The notes below the pieces were generated by a model. The model searched no databases. It had not been told where the DNA came from and saw only the letters and a list, made by a program, of their open reading frames with translations. The translations under genes were made by a program, and so were the position numbers. Shown one piece after another: positions 8,101 through 15,824 of a stretch of 64,000 nt of DNA. Origin of the DNA: Rivularia sp. PCC 7116 (GTDB taxonomy: Bacteria > Cyanobacteriota > Cyanobacteriia > Cyanobacteriales > Nostocaceae); contig NC_019678.1 of NCBI RefSeq assembly GCF_000316665.1, forward strand, positions 3,968,001 through 4,032,000. Direction: 5' to 3'. Every line of letters begins with the position of its first letter. Positions within the stretch are counted from its first letter, which is position 1.

Positions 8101-10662
8101 TTATGTGCTACAGGAGAAATTGAGCGTGGATATCAATTTGGTGAATTAGCAAGGATTTTTTTAGAACGGTTTCAAGTCAAAGATAAAATTGGCAAAGTAA
8201 GTCTTATTTTTGGTCTATTTATTAACCATTGGAAAAAATCAGTTCGCTCGACATTACCAGTATTTTTAGCAGGTTTAACCAGCGCTCTAGAAAATGGCGA
8301 TCTTGAATATGTTGGGTATTGTTCTAATTGCTATTGCCAGTTTTTATTTTGGGCTGGAGACAATCTGGAATTTGTCGAATCTGAAGCGAATAAGCATTGT
8401 GAACTGATGGAATCCATTAAGCAAGAAACTTCTTTGATTTGGGGAAATACATGGAGACAAACTGTAATCAATCTGCGTGGAAAAGCTGAAGAGCCCACAG
8501 TACTGGTTGGCTCTTGCTTTGATGAATTTGAAACTCTACCATCTTTAATCCAGAGTCAAAATGTTAATGGAATTTGCTACATTTATTTAGCAAAACTGAT
8601 ACTACTTTATTTATTTGGAGATTATCAAAGTGCAAACGAGTATGCCAGTAAATTTGAGGAATACGAACAAGGTACAGCTGGATTATTAATTATTCCATTA
8701 AAGAATTTTTATCAATCTCTCAATCTACTGTCATTGTATGAGCGTGCGGATACTACACAGAAAACAGTTTTTCTGGAAAAGATTGTGCAAAACCAAAAGT
8801 CTCTAGAGATATGGGCAGACTATGCTCCAATGAACCACTTGCATAAGTTCCAACTTGTAGAAGCTGAAAAATACAAATTAGAAGGAAAAAATTATGAAGC
8901 AGGGGATTGGTACGATAGAGCCATTTCAGGAGCCAAAGACAACAACTACCTCCAAGAAGAAGCGCTCGCTAATGAACTCGCTGCTAAGTTCTACCTTGAC
9001 TGGGGTAAAGAGAAAATAGCCACAAGCTATATGCACGAAGCTTACTATTGCTACGCCCGTTGGGGAGCCAAAGCCAAAACCGACGACTTAGAAAAACGCT
9101 ATCCCCAACTACTCACTCCCATATTACAAAGTCAGCTTCACAAACTTGGAATAACTCAAACCCACTCAAACAACTTTGATAAATCCGAATACCTCAATCA
9201 ATTTATTCAAACAACTTTAGCAAGTTCAAGCAATATGGACGAATCTTTGGACTTCGCCAGCATTCTTAAAGCTTCCCAAATATTATCAAGTGAAATTCAG
9301 CTAGAGCGATTAATTTCCAAGTTAATGCAAGTAGTAATAGAAAATGCAGGGGCAAACAAAGCTGCTTTGCTGTTACAAAAAGAGGATACTCTAATACTCG
9401 AAGCTTTGGCTACTAGCAATAAAGATATAAAACTGTTAAATATACCATCTCAAGAGAGCGAAAATATTCCACATACGATAATTAATGTAGTTAAACGTAA
9501 TCTCAAAACAGTTGTATTAGATAATGTCATAACACAAAAAGATATAGGAGCCGATTCATATTTAATACAACAAAAACCCAAAAGTTTGCTGTGTATGCCG
9601 ATTTTGAATCAAGGTAAATTAATCGGCTTGCTATATCTAGAAAATCAATTAACTTCGAGTGCATTTACACAAAAGCGTGTAGAGATTCTGAATCTGCTCA
9701 TAACTCAAGCTGCAATTTCCTTAGAAAATGCCCAGTTGTATGACAAATTATCAAATTATTCCCAAACCTTGGAACAAAAAATCGAAGAACGCACCCTTCA
9801 AGTTAAACAAAAAGCAAATCAACTAGAATCTACTTTAAAAGAACTGCAAAGTACTCAATCCCAATTAATTCAATCCGAAAAAATGTATGCATTAGGAAAA
9901 CTTATTGCTGGCATAGCTCACGAAATTAACAATCCCATCAGCTTTATTTATGGTAATCTCACGCCAGCTTCCGAATACGCAGAATCTTTAATTGAATTAA
10001 TTAATTTATATCAAAATGTGTATTCACAACCTCTAGCCAAAATCTCTTCAAAAATTGAAGAGATAGAACTTGATTACGTGATTGAAGACTTACCAAAACT
10101 ACTTGCTTCAATGAAAACAGGTGCAGAACGTATCCGTAATATTGTTATGTCATTGCGAAACTTCTCTCGCTTAGATGAAGCTGAAATTAAATCAGTAGAT
10201 ATTCATTCTGGAATTGATAGCGCTCTTTTAATTTTGCAGCACCAACTCACATCTAATAATAAATATCCAGAAATTGAAGTGATTAAAGAATACAATCAAC
10301 TTCCACAAGTTATATGCTATGCTTCACAATTAAATCAAGTATTTATGAATATTATTGGTAATGCTATTGACGCTTTACGAGATAAACAGGAAAAAGTACC
10401 AAGGATTACAATTCGTACCTCACGGCTCGATTCCCAAAATATATTAATTAGTATCACCGATAATGGTATTGGTATAAGTAAGTCCGTTTTAAATAAAGTA
10501 TTTGACCCATTTTTTACTACAAAACCCGTTGGTAGCGGTACGGGTTTAGGATTATCAACTAGCTATTCGATTGTGGTAGAAAAACATGGAGGTAAATTAA
10601 GTTGTGTTTCTACTCCAGGAGAGGGAACAGAATTTGTAATTCAATTACCCATTTGTCACTAG
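5149..10662 (+). CDS. Ser/Thr kinase - AAA ATPase - GAF - sensor histidine kinase
   Basis: This 1837-residue multidomain signalling protein belongs to a family common in filamentous cyanobacteria. The N-terminal Ser/Thr kinase (about 5-270) has VVIKLL, HKDIKPANIL (HKD rather than HRD), LIDFSIAS (DFS rather than DFG) and YISPEQTGRMNRG. An AAA/STAND ATPase follows with Walker A GFSGIGKT near residue 355 and Walker B VIFLDDLQWAD near 480. Then come a long helical TPR-like region, a GAF domain (about 1365-1530), a coiled coil, and a histidine kinase with GIAHEINNPISF (phospho-His near 1590), NIIGNAIDAL, DNGIGI and GTGLGLSTS. The frame is open from 4975, but I chose 5149: MVRIPGYSIKEQ is where this family normally begins, GGTAAAGG lies just upstream, and the earlier ATG is inside a tandem repeat. 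It has no membrane segment, so it is likely a soluble sensor. The ligand is unknown. Confidence 0.93.
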   Translation: MVRIPGYSIKEQLYNGSRTLVYRAVREYDQKPVVIKLLKNPYPSFNELLQFRNQYTIAKNLDIPGIIRPYSFESYQNAYALVMEDFGGVSLHEYMQTTDRSLIDVISIVLQISSILHNIHQKCVIHKDIKPANILINPKTKQVKLIDFSIASLLPKETQEIKNPNGLEGTLAYISPEQTGRMNRGIDYRSDFYSLGATFYSLLTGELPFKSDDVMELVHCHIAKQPLPITNEEIPKILSEIVIKLMAKNAEDRYQSALGLKYDLETCLKQLRETGKIEEFKIAQRDKNDRFIIPEKLYGRETEVEELLAAFNRVSGITSHSEAREALPLKMHLKAEHYNQRDEGKSKSELMMVAGFSGIGKTALINEVHKPIVKHRGYFLKGKFDQFNRNIPLSAFVHAFRDLIAQLLGESDAQLSIWKTKILQALGDNAQVIIEVIPSLEKIIGQQLPVTELSGNAAQNRFNLLFQKFLQVFTTKEHPLVIFLDDLQWADSASLKLMQLLMSESETNYLLLIGAYRDNEVFPAHSLMLTVEEISKTQGIINTITLAPLSEESLNQLVADTLNCSLSIAQPLTHLIYQKTKGNPFFINQFLKSLHEDSLIKFDYDTGLWVCDIAQIKTASFTDDVVEFMALLLHKLPEETQHVLKLAACIGNQFDLSTLAVVYQKSEVETAADLWRALQFALVLPTSEIYKFYLSSEIQNREVLHKQIVNYKFLHDRVQQAAYSLIPEEQKKATHLKIGQLLLSNTPEVELDNRIFDIVNQLNMGIELVDEPYKREQLAQLNLMAGNKAKIATAYGAAVSYLNIGLKLLTTDSWHLQYNLSLKLYELLAESEYLNTNFETSKNLVEQTLIHAQKSLDKIKVYETQIQSYTAQNKLIEAINIGREALDLFGIDFPFYCDLKITIAEHQKLKTLLGDRPIKSLADLPNLDNSNQGAALGILAGLFASVYLAKPELLPLKIFTMVKICIQYGNSPQSAITYSLYGLFLCATGEIERGYQFGELARIFLERFQVKDKIGKVSLIFGLFINHWKKSVRSTLPVFLAGLTSALENGDLEYVGYCSNCYCQFLFWAGDNLEFVESEANKHCELMESIKQETSLIWGNTWRQTVINLRGKAEEPTVLVGSCFDEFETLPSLIQSQNVNGICYIYLAKLILLYLFGDYQSANEYASKFEEYEQGTAGLLIIPLKNFYQSLNLLSLYERADTTQKTVFLEKIVQNQKSLEIWADYAPMNHLHKFQLVEAEKYKLEGKNYEAGDWYDRAISGAKDNNYLQEEALANELAAKFYLDWGKEKIATSYMHEAYYCYARWGAKAKTDDLEKRYPQLLTPILQSQLHKLGITQTHSNNFDKSEYLNQFIQTTLASSSNMDESLDFASILKASQILSSEIQLERLISKLMQVVIENAGANKAALLLQKEDTLILEALATSNKDIKLLNIPSQESENIPHTIINVVKRNLKTVVLDNVITQKDIGADSYLIQQKPKSLLCMPILNQGKLIGLLYLENQLTSSAFTQKRVEILNLLITQAAISLENAQLYDKLSNYSQTLEQKIEERTLQVKQKANQLESTLKELQSTQSQLIQSEKMYALGKLIAGIAHEINNPISFIYGNLTPASEYAESLIELINLYQNVYSQPLAKISSKIEEIELDYVIEDLPKLLASMKTGAERIRNIVMSLRNFSRLDEAEIKSVDIHSGIDSALLILQHQLTSNNKYPEIEVIKEYNQLPQVICYASQLNQVFMNIIGNAIDALRDKQEKVPRITIRTSRLDSQNILISITDNGIGISKSVLNKVFDPFFTTKPVGSGTGLGLSTSYSIVVEKHGGKLSCVSTPGEGTEFVIQLPICH

Positions 10663-10728
10663 TAGAGGTTAGCGGTTTATTTATGCCGTGGTGTAATAGA
10701 CCTAAAATTAGTTCCAATTGAACTTTAA

Positions 10729-11232
10729 GTCAAAAGTGTCGTAAATATTATTAACCGGGTAACTGGTGGAAATATTTCGTCCGTTGATGGGCTAATTAAA
10801 GCTAACGGTAATGCAAATTTATTTTTGATTAATCCTACGGAGATTGTATTTGGTGAAAATGCTCGCTTAGATATTGGTGGTTCCTTTTTGGGAACAACTG
10901 CTGAAAGTGTTTTATTTGAGGATGGGTTTGAATTTAGCGCGGTGAATGCTCAAAGTGAGCCGTTGTTGACTGTGAGCGTCCCTTTGGGGTTGCAGATGGG
11001 GAATAATCCGGGAAATATTCAGATAAATAATACAGGGCATAATGTATCAGCACCTTTTCTTCAGGCTTTGCGTCGCGGGAATACTCTTAGTGGATTAAAT
11101 GTCAAGAAAAGATTAGCTCCTGAAGAAACTAATTTTTTTATATGTGATAAATTTCTTTTAACATATTGTAGTTGTTCTTTGATTGCTTTTACACCAATTA
11201 GTAAAGCTATCTTCGACATCTTACTGTTCTAG
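10729..11232 (+). pseudogene. remnant of a filamentous-haemagglutinin N-terminal (TPS) domain
   Basis: The open frame starts without a start codon and reads through [45 protein letters not shown] and [10 protein letters not shown]. These are signature blocks of the haemagglutination-activity (two-partner secretion) domain of large cyanobacterial exoproteins. The signal peptide and first strands are missing upstream (a TAA at 10726), and after about 11100 the similarity stops and a short unrelated tail runs to the stop. This is therefore a fragment of a gene normally thousands of bases long. The TTG-started 135-residue frame from 10825 is not a real gene. Confidence 0.8.
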
Positions 11233-11621
11233 ATATTTTTGGTATTGTTTAGAAAATCTTCCGCCTTCTCCATCGCGAATGCAAACTCTTCTCTACTGCT
11301 GGCTTCTAAATTCAATTCCCTACCATCACCAGCTTTGAGCGTCATCTTGATGGGTTTATGTCCAAAGCGATCGCGCAAAAAGCCAAAAACATTTTTTAGA
11401 TGTGCTTTGTCTACAAAAACTGTTTTTAACATCCCCAAAACATAACCAGTCAGAGATTTAGAATTTTCGGGTACTTCTGCAACTTCCACCAAACCTGCGT
11501 CTTCTACTCCGTCTACTTCTCTAATCTGTGGAAGCAAATTTTCTACTTCCACTTGTAATTCTTCGTCATCTAAATCCAATTCGCAAAGGGAAACAATAAG
11601 TTGAATATCGGATGTTGTCAT
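11229..11621 (-). CDS. small acidic protein, possibly effector-associated (EACC1-like)
   Basis: This 130-residue soluble protein has an Asp/Glu-rich N-terminal half ([20 protein letters not shown]) and a C-terminal half ending [22 protein letters not shown]. The layout resembles the effector-associated constant component 1 (EACC1) family. Such proteins accompany caspase- or trypsin-like effectors in bacterial conflict systems, often encoded next door. No such effector is adjacent here; the neighbour is the haemagglutinin remnant, so it may be an orphan. The family assignment is from pattern only. The stop overlaps the end of the remnant frame on the opposite strand. Confidence 0.5.
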   Translation of the reverse strand: MTTSDIQLIVSLCELDLDDEELQVEVENLLPQIREVDGVEDAGLVEVAEVPENSKSLTGYVLGMLKTVFVDKAHLKNVFGFLRDRFGHKPIKMTLKAGDGRELNLEASSREEFAFAMEKAEDFLNNTKNI

Positions 11622-11963
11622 CTAAGTACGTTTGTAGCGAAATTCGTAACAATATAAGCAGATATGAAGAGAACAAATCCCATCAGTGCAATACACAACC
11701 GGTTCATATATTTAATAAATATTTGATTAAATCAGCTACAAAGCCTCGTTGAGAAAATCAAAACTATTAGCCATAAATCAGTCCTAAACTTTCAATTGTT
11801 AAGATAAATAACTATTTTTGTCTTTCTAAGGGTGTATTTTGTCCGTTATAGTCTCTATTGCAGATGAAATTAACCTTACTTCAGGAGGAAGACAAGAGTC
11901 ATTTGAAACATATACTTTACATATACGATTGCTGCAAAAACTTATAAAATACGAGGTTATTTT
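11622..11963. other. divergent intergenic region
   Basis: This AT-rich spacer lies between divergently transcribed genes. It has no repeats or clear terminator. Its last 125 bases contain an open frame started by TTG at 11839 that overlaps the AI-2E-type gene start (see findings), and a GGAGGA sequence near 11884 that is not placed before a good start. Confidence 0.4.
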
Positions 11964-13082
11964 GTGCGTATAGGAAAATGGATTGGCTTATTCGCTTTTA
12001 TCGTCTCAATGTATATTTTGTGGCAGATTAGGCAAGTTCTGCTAATAGTTTTTGCAGCAATAGTTTTAGCAACAGCGTTGAATCAAGTTGTTAAAATTTT
12101 AGAAAAAATTCGTATTAAGCGGGGTTTTGCTGTTGGCATATCCGTTATTCTTTTACTGACAATAATACTGGGATTTTTTGCTCTGATTGCGCCAAAAATT
12201 GTCGAGCAGTTGCGCGAATTTACTTTTATCGTACCTAAAATTTTAGACCAAATGCGTTTGTGGAATGACTGGCTTTTGAAAGTACTTCCCGAGCAAGTGT
12301 TAGAAGAAATTCAAGGTTTACGGTACTTAACTCAAGGTTTGCAAAATTGGTTGGATACGCTGTTAGGAAACTTCTTTTTAATATTAAGTCAATCGTTAAA
12401 CATTGTTTTAACGTTTCTGCTTTTTCTTGTTTTAACTATAATGCTTTTAATAGATCCCAATCCTTATAGAAGCGGATTTATCATGCTTTTCCCGGCTTTT
12501 TATCGTCGTCGCATGGATGAGATTTTATGCAAATGTGAAAAAAATTTAGTTGGTTGGATAAGAGGCACGCTACTGACAATGTTCCTTATTGGTGGTTTAA
12601 GCTATATTGGTTTATTAATTTTAGGTGTAAGACTACCTTTAATTAATGCTATATTAGCTGGACTCTTAGAATTTATTCCTAATATAGGACCGACATTAAG
12701 TTTAATTCCACCGCTTTTACTAGCGATGCTTGATGCGCCTTGGAAAGCAGTTGCTGTAGTTGCATTATATTTTGGTATTCAGCAGGTTGAAAGTTTAATT
12801 GTTGTACCTTTGATAATGAGGTCGCAAGTTTCTTTGTTACCTGTAGTAACATTATTATCTGTGGTAGTTTTTGCAAACTTTTTTGGCTTTTTGGGTGTAT
12901 TTTTGGCAATTCCTTTAGTACTTATTCTTCAAACTTTTATTCAAGAAATTTTAGTCAAAGATGTTTTGAATAACTGGCATTTAAATCAAGATAAAATGCA
13001 GCCAGATAGTAATATTGCTTTTGTAGACATTAATCCCACAACTACAGAAATTGAAGGTGATTCTGTCATAAATAAAGATTAA
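11964..13082 (+). CDS. AI-2E family transporter (PF01594-type permease)
   Basis: This 372-residue membrane protein has the hydrophobic pattern of the AI-2E/PerM exporter family: a pair of N-terminal helices, a soluble segment of about 80 residues (IVEQLREFTF... LDQMRLWNDW), then several helices containing the family-typical LLEFIPNIGPTLSLIPP. Members export small molecules or Na+/H+; the original AI-2 assignment applies to only some of them, so the substrate is not predictable. The start is a GTG at 11964 preceded by GAGG. The charged C-terminal 45 residues are probably cytoplasmic. It converges with the minus-strand gene 17 bases downstream. Confidence 0.88.
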   Translation: MRIGKWIGLFAFIVSMYILWQIRQVLLIVFAAIVLATALNQVVKILEKIRIKRGFAVGISVILLLTIILGFFALIAPKIVEQLREFTFIVPKILDQMRLWNDWLLKVLPEQVLEEIQGLRYLTQGLQNWLDTLLGNFFLILSQSLNIVLTFLLFLVLTIMLLIDPNPYRSGFIMLFPAFYRRRMDEILCKCEKNLVGWIRGTLLTMFLIGGLSYIGLLILGVRLPLINAILAGLLEFIPNIGPTLSLIPPLLLAMLDAPWKAVAVVALYFGIQQVESLIVVPLIMRSQVSLLPVVTLLSVVVFANFFGFLGVFLAIPLVLILQTFIQEILVKDVLNNWHLNQDKMQPDSNIAFVDINPTTTEIEGDSVINKD

Positions 13083-13099
13083 AAATACGAAAAAATAAA

Positions 13100-14431
13100 T
13101 TACTTATTTGATTTATCCTGACGCGAGTTAAAGCCAGTTAAAGTATTTTCTGTTTTCAAAACTACGTCTTCAACTAATCTTTCACTAAATCCTGCAACAA
13201 AGGCGATCGCCATATAAAGGTAAACGTTACGATTTTCACGCTCGGCAATTCTAAATATACCGGAAAATACCCCAGATTCGATTAATGCTACAGCAAAAAT
13301 AGCAAAAGACATACCTACAATAGGGCGGAAAAATCCGGTAAAAAATAAATCAGATTCACCTTCTTTCCCTTGCTCGATAAATTTATTTGCCCGTACAATC
13401 ACGCTAATAGCACTTCCTAAAGCTCCCATTGAAACTGCTAAACAAATAAAGAATAAATCCTGTTTCACAAACCAGTCTGTAAATAAAATTAATTGACTCG
13501 GATTTTGATTATCGGGTTCAATATCACTTTCGTCATTATTATTGTTTTGATTGGTTTGATTATTAGTTGTAGTCATTCGATTCGGAGTTTCTAAATTAGA
13601 AGATGGCTCGGCATTTTCTTTTTTAGTAGCAAATGCTAATTCTTTCTCAATGTTTTCTTGAATTTGTTGAATTTTGATTAGCGGTACTCCAACATTATTA
13701 TCTTCCGCTTCTTCGTCTGTCAAAAATTTTAACTCGTCATTTACTTTACTCAAACTTGCTCGAAAAGTATTGCTGAGTTCCTTTGCTGTTCTAATTTCTT
13801 CATCTTTTTTATTTAGCTGAGATTTAAACTCAATAGTCTGTTGCTGTAGCTGATTAGCATCTTGCTTTGTAAAATCAACAATATTAAATAAAATAAATGC
13901 TGCTCCAATTCCTAAAAGAGGGAAGACAACAAAAATGATGAAAAACCAACTTAAACCAGAAAGCAAGCGATTATAAGCACCTCCAGTACCCTTAATAATT
14001 ACACTCAAAGGATGTGGATATTCTTGCGATTGAATTGCTATCTGTCGTCTTGCTTCTCTAACAAAAACTAAGTTTCCACAATTTTTATCGGATTTATCAG
14101 ATACTTTATTCGGAAAATTTGATTTTTGATTGCTTAGAGATGTCTCTTCTTTATTTTCCAGTAAAATAGAAATAGCTAAATCTAAAATGTCAATCTGTTG
14201 GGGATTACTATAATCTAATCTTGACATCAAACTTAATAATTTAGCTAGCTCTCGCTGCATTTCAATAGTTAACTTTTGCTGCCGTAAACTTGTTTTAATT
14301 TGAACCAGCAAATTTTGTATTTTTGCTTGCATTTCACTATCAATTGCGATGTTGCTAGCAATATTAGACAGGTTTTCAACTTCTGCATCTAATTCGGAAG
14401 TAGGTTGATTATTAGATGATGGTAATTGCAT
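13100..14431 (-). CDS. coiled-coil membrane protein of unknown function
   Basis: This 443-residue protein has a polar helical N-terminus (about 1-150), a membrane segment near 160-186 (FFIIFVVFPLLGIGAAF), a predicted coiled coil (about 188-235), a low-complexity Asn/Gln stretch (about 275-310) and three further hydrophobic segments toward the C-terminus. The last segment leads into AGFSERLVEDVV, a motif I recognise from cyanobacterial hypothetical membrane proteins. No enzymatic motif is seen. It converges with the AI-2E-type gene and has an AT-rich upstream region. Confidence 0.75.
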   Translation of the reverse strand: MQLPSSNNQPTSELDAEVENLSNIASNIAIDSEMQAKIQNLLVQIKTSLRQQKLTIEMQRELAKLLSLMSRLDYSNPQQIDILDLAISILLENKEETSLSNQKSNFPNKVSDKSDKNCGNLVFVREARRQIAIQSQEYPHPLSVIIKGTGGAYNRLLSGLSWFFIIFVVFPLLGIGAAFILFNIVDFTKQDANQLQQQTIEFKSQLNKKDEEIRTAKELSNTFRASLSKVNDELKFLTDEEAEDNNVGVPLIKIQQIQENIEKELAFATKKENAEPSSNLETPNRMTTTNNQTNQNNNNDESDIEPDNQNPSQLILFTDWFVKQDLFFICLAVSMGALGSAISVIVRANKFIEQGKEGESDLFFTGFFRPIVGMSFAIFAVALIESGVFSGIFRIAERENRNVYLYMAIAFVAGFSERLVEDVVLKTENTLTGFNSRQDKSNK

Positions 14432-14736
14432 GATAGTTAATAAAATTAGTGTAAATATATATCGTAATTATAATTACAGTGGTATTCGTAATGATTACGT
14501 AAAGTTAATCAAAAAGTTATATATATAGCAGTTTTCAGTTGAGGAGAATACACCCCTCTCCCTTAATAAGGAGGGGAGGGGGGTGAGGTTTATCGAAATG
14601 TATTGCGAAAATACAAAAATTGAAATAAATAACTTACCAAAGCGTTTGCGATTTGGGGGATGTATCAATATTCTCAGTGGAGGTTCAAACTTAGTTTATT
14701 TGAGGTAATATTGATTTCTGCCCTAAGTAGTAATCA
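14432..14736. repeat. intergenic region with dispersed 85-bp repeat, copy 1
   Basis: Bases about 14525-14615 form a dispersed repeat: TATAGCAGTTTTCAGTTGA, a CCCCTCTCCC / GGGGAGGGGGGTGAGG inverted core, and a CGAAATGTATTGC end. The same element recurs at about 51415-51505 and, inverted and more diverged, at about 21590-21690. The pyrimidine and purine halves can pair. Nothing else is seen in this gap. Confidence 0.65.
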
Positions 14737-15444
14737 GTGACTAAACAAAATGAGGCATTAAGTTTGAAAACTGCGTTTCATATCGGTTTTGGATTGAGTA
14801 TTAGCTTGATATTCGCAACTTCTCCAGCTTTGTGCGAAACAAAGAAGGAAATGGAAAGCCAGGAATTAGATATTAATCGAGAAGTAATAGAAAATAGCCC
14901 TGTTTTACAGCGATGGCTCAAAGAAGTGCCAAATGTGTTGGCAGATATTAAGCATAAGCCTAGTTTCCGCACTCGTTTAAGGTTAGGTTATTCTTTAATT
15001 GACGGAAATAGCGGTGTAAAAGTTGGTTTAGAGGATATTTTTGTTATTGATAAATTAACTGCTAGCGGTGAATATCAGCAAGCATTTAATCAAGATTTTG
15101 AAAATTACGGTGCAGATTTAAATTATTATTTACTGCCTTTGGGTAGCTATGTGAACTTTTCCCCTTTGGTTGGATATCGAGTGGTGCAGACATCTGATGA
15201 TTCAACTTCAGGAATTAATTTAGGCGTAAAGTTGTTGTTGGTACTATCTCGTGGTGGTGGTGCAGATATTGCTTTTACTCGTAGTTGGGTAGCTTTAGGA
15301 ACTGCTGAGGAAGTTGCCTTAACTAAACTTTCTGCTAGTTATGCAATTACCAATAATTTACGTTTTTCTACTGAATTTGGGCAGCAAAAAATTAGTGGCA
15401 ATAGAGAAAGACAGGTAGGGTTTTTTCTGGAATGGATGCTTTGA
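14737..15444 (+). CDS. exported beta-barrel-like protein of unknown function
   Basis: This 235-residue protein starts at GTG 14737 and has a signal-peptide-like segment (about 10-34, ending ATSPALCE). After a helical region with SPVLQRWLKEVPNVL it consists of alternating amphipathic strands (LRLGYSLIDG, ASGEYQQAF, LNYYLLPLG, FSPLVGYRVV, INLGVKLLLVLSRGG, LRFSTEFGQQ) and ends in FFLEWML. That pattern is typical of a small outer-membrane barrel. It lies upstream of the collagen-like secreted protein on the same strand, about 380 bases away. No specific family is recognised. Confidence 0.65.
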   Translation: MTKQNEALSLKTAFHIGFGLSISLIFATSPALCETKKEMESQELDINREVIENSPVLQRWLKEVPNVLADIKHKPSFRTRLRLGYSLIDGNSGVKVGLEDIFVIDKLTASGEYQQAFNQDFENYGADLNYYLLPLGSYVNFSPLVGYRVVQTSDDSTSGINLGVKLLLVLSRGGGADIAFTRSWVALGTAEEVALTKLSASYAITNNLRFSTEFGQQKISGNRERQVGFFLEWML

Positions 15445-15824
15445 TAATTGGGAATAGGGCATTGGGCATGGGGCATTGGGAATAGTTAATTATGATACAG
15501 TTCGTAATTGCCATGCCCGCGCATGGCAACTACGAACAGATTATTGTTTTTTGGGCACTAAATACTGATTTGTAAGTCTGAGAAAAATAAGTGCGATCGC
15601 CTATTGTATCGAGCGAGTAAAAACTATATTTAGAGAATGTTTTAATTTTTACTTTTCTGCGATTATACAATTAATTTTTCAGAATTATATCTGATTTGCG
15701 TAAATTACCAATTCAGTCCTGATTTTATTAAATAAAGTATAGTTTTTGCTTTTAATTTTTTTGTAAATTCCGGAAAATTGAGCTTGATTGTAGTGGTTTA
15801 AATTATTCGCTGTTAAATAAAAAA
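15445..15824. other. intergenic region with heptamer array and hairpin
   Basis: Bases 15446-15486 are TTGGGAA/GGGCATT-type heptamers. Bases 15500-15537 form a strong stem (GTTCGTA and TTGCCATGC arms with one mismatch) of the GTTCGTA dispersed-hairpin class also found at 44365. There is a HIP1 site near 15593. The rest, up to the collagen-like gene, is AT-rich with no coding signal. Confidence 0.55.

Noticed and set aside
10825-11232. TTG-started 135-residue protein
   Set aside because: The frame is open further upstream without a start and matches only the middle of a TPS domain, so it is a pseudogene fragment.
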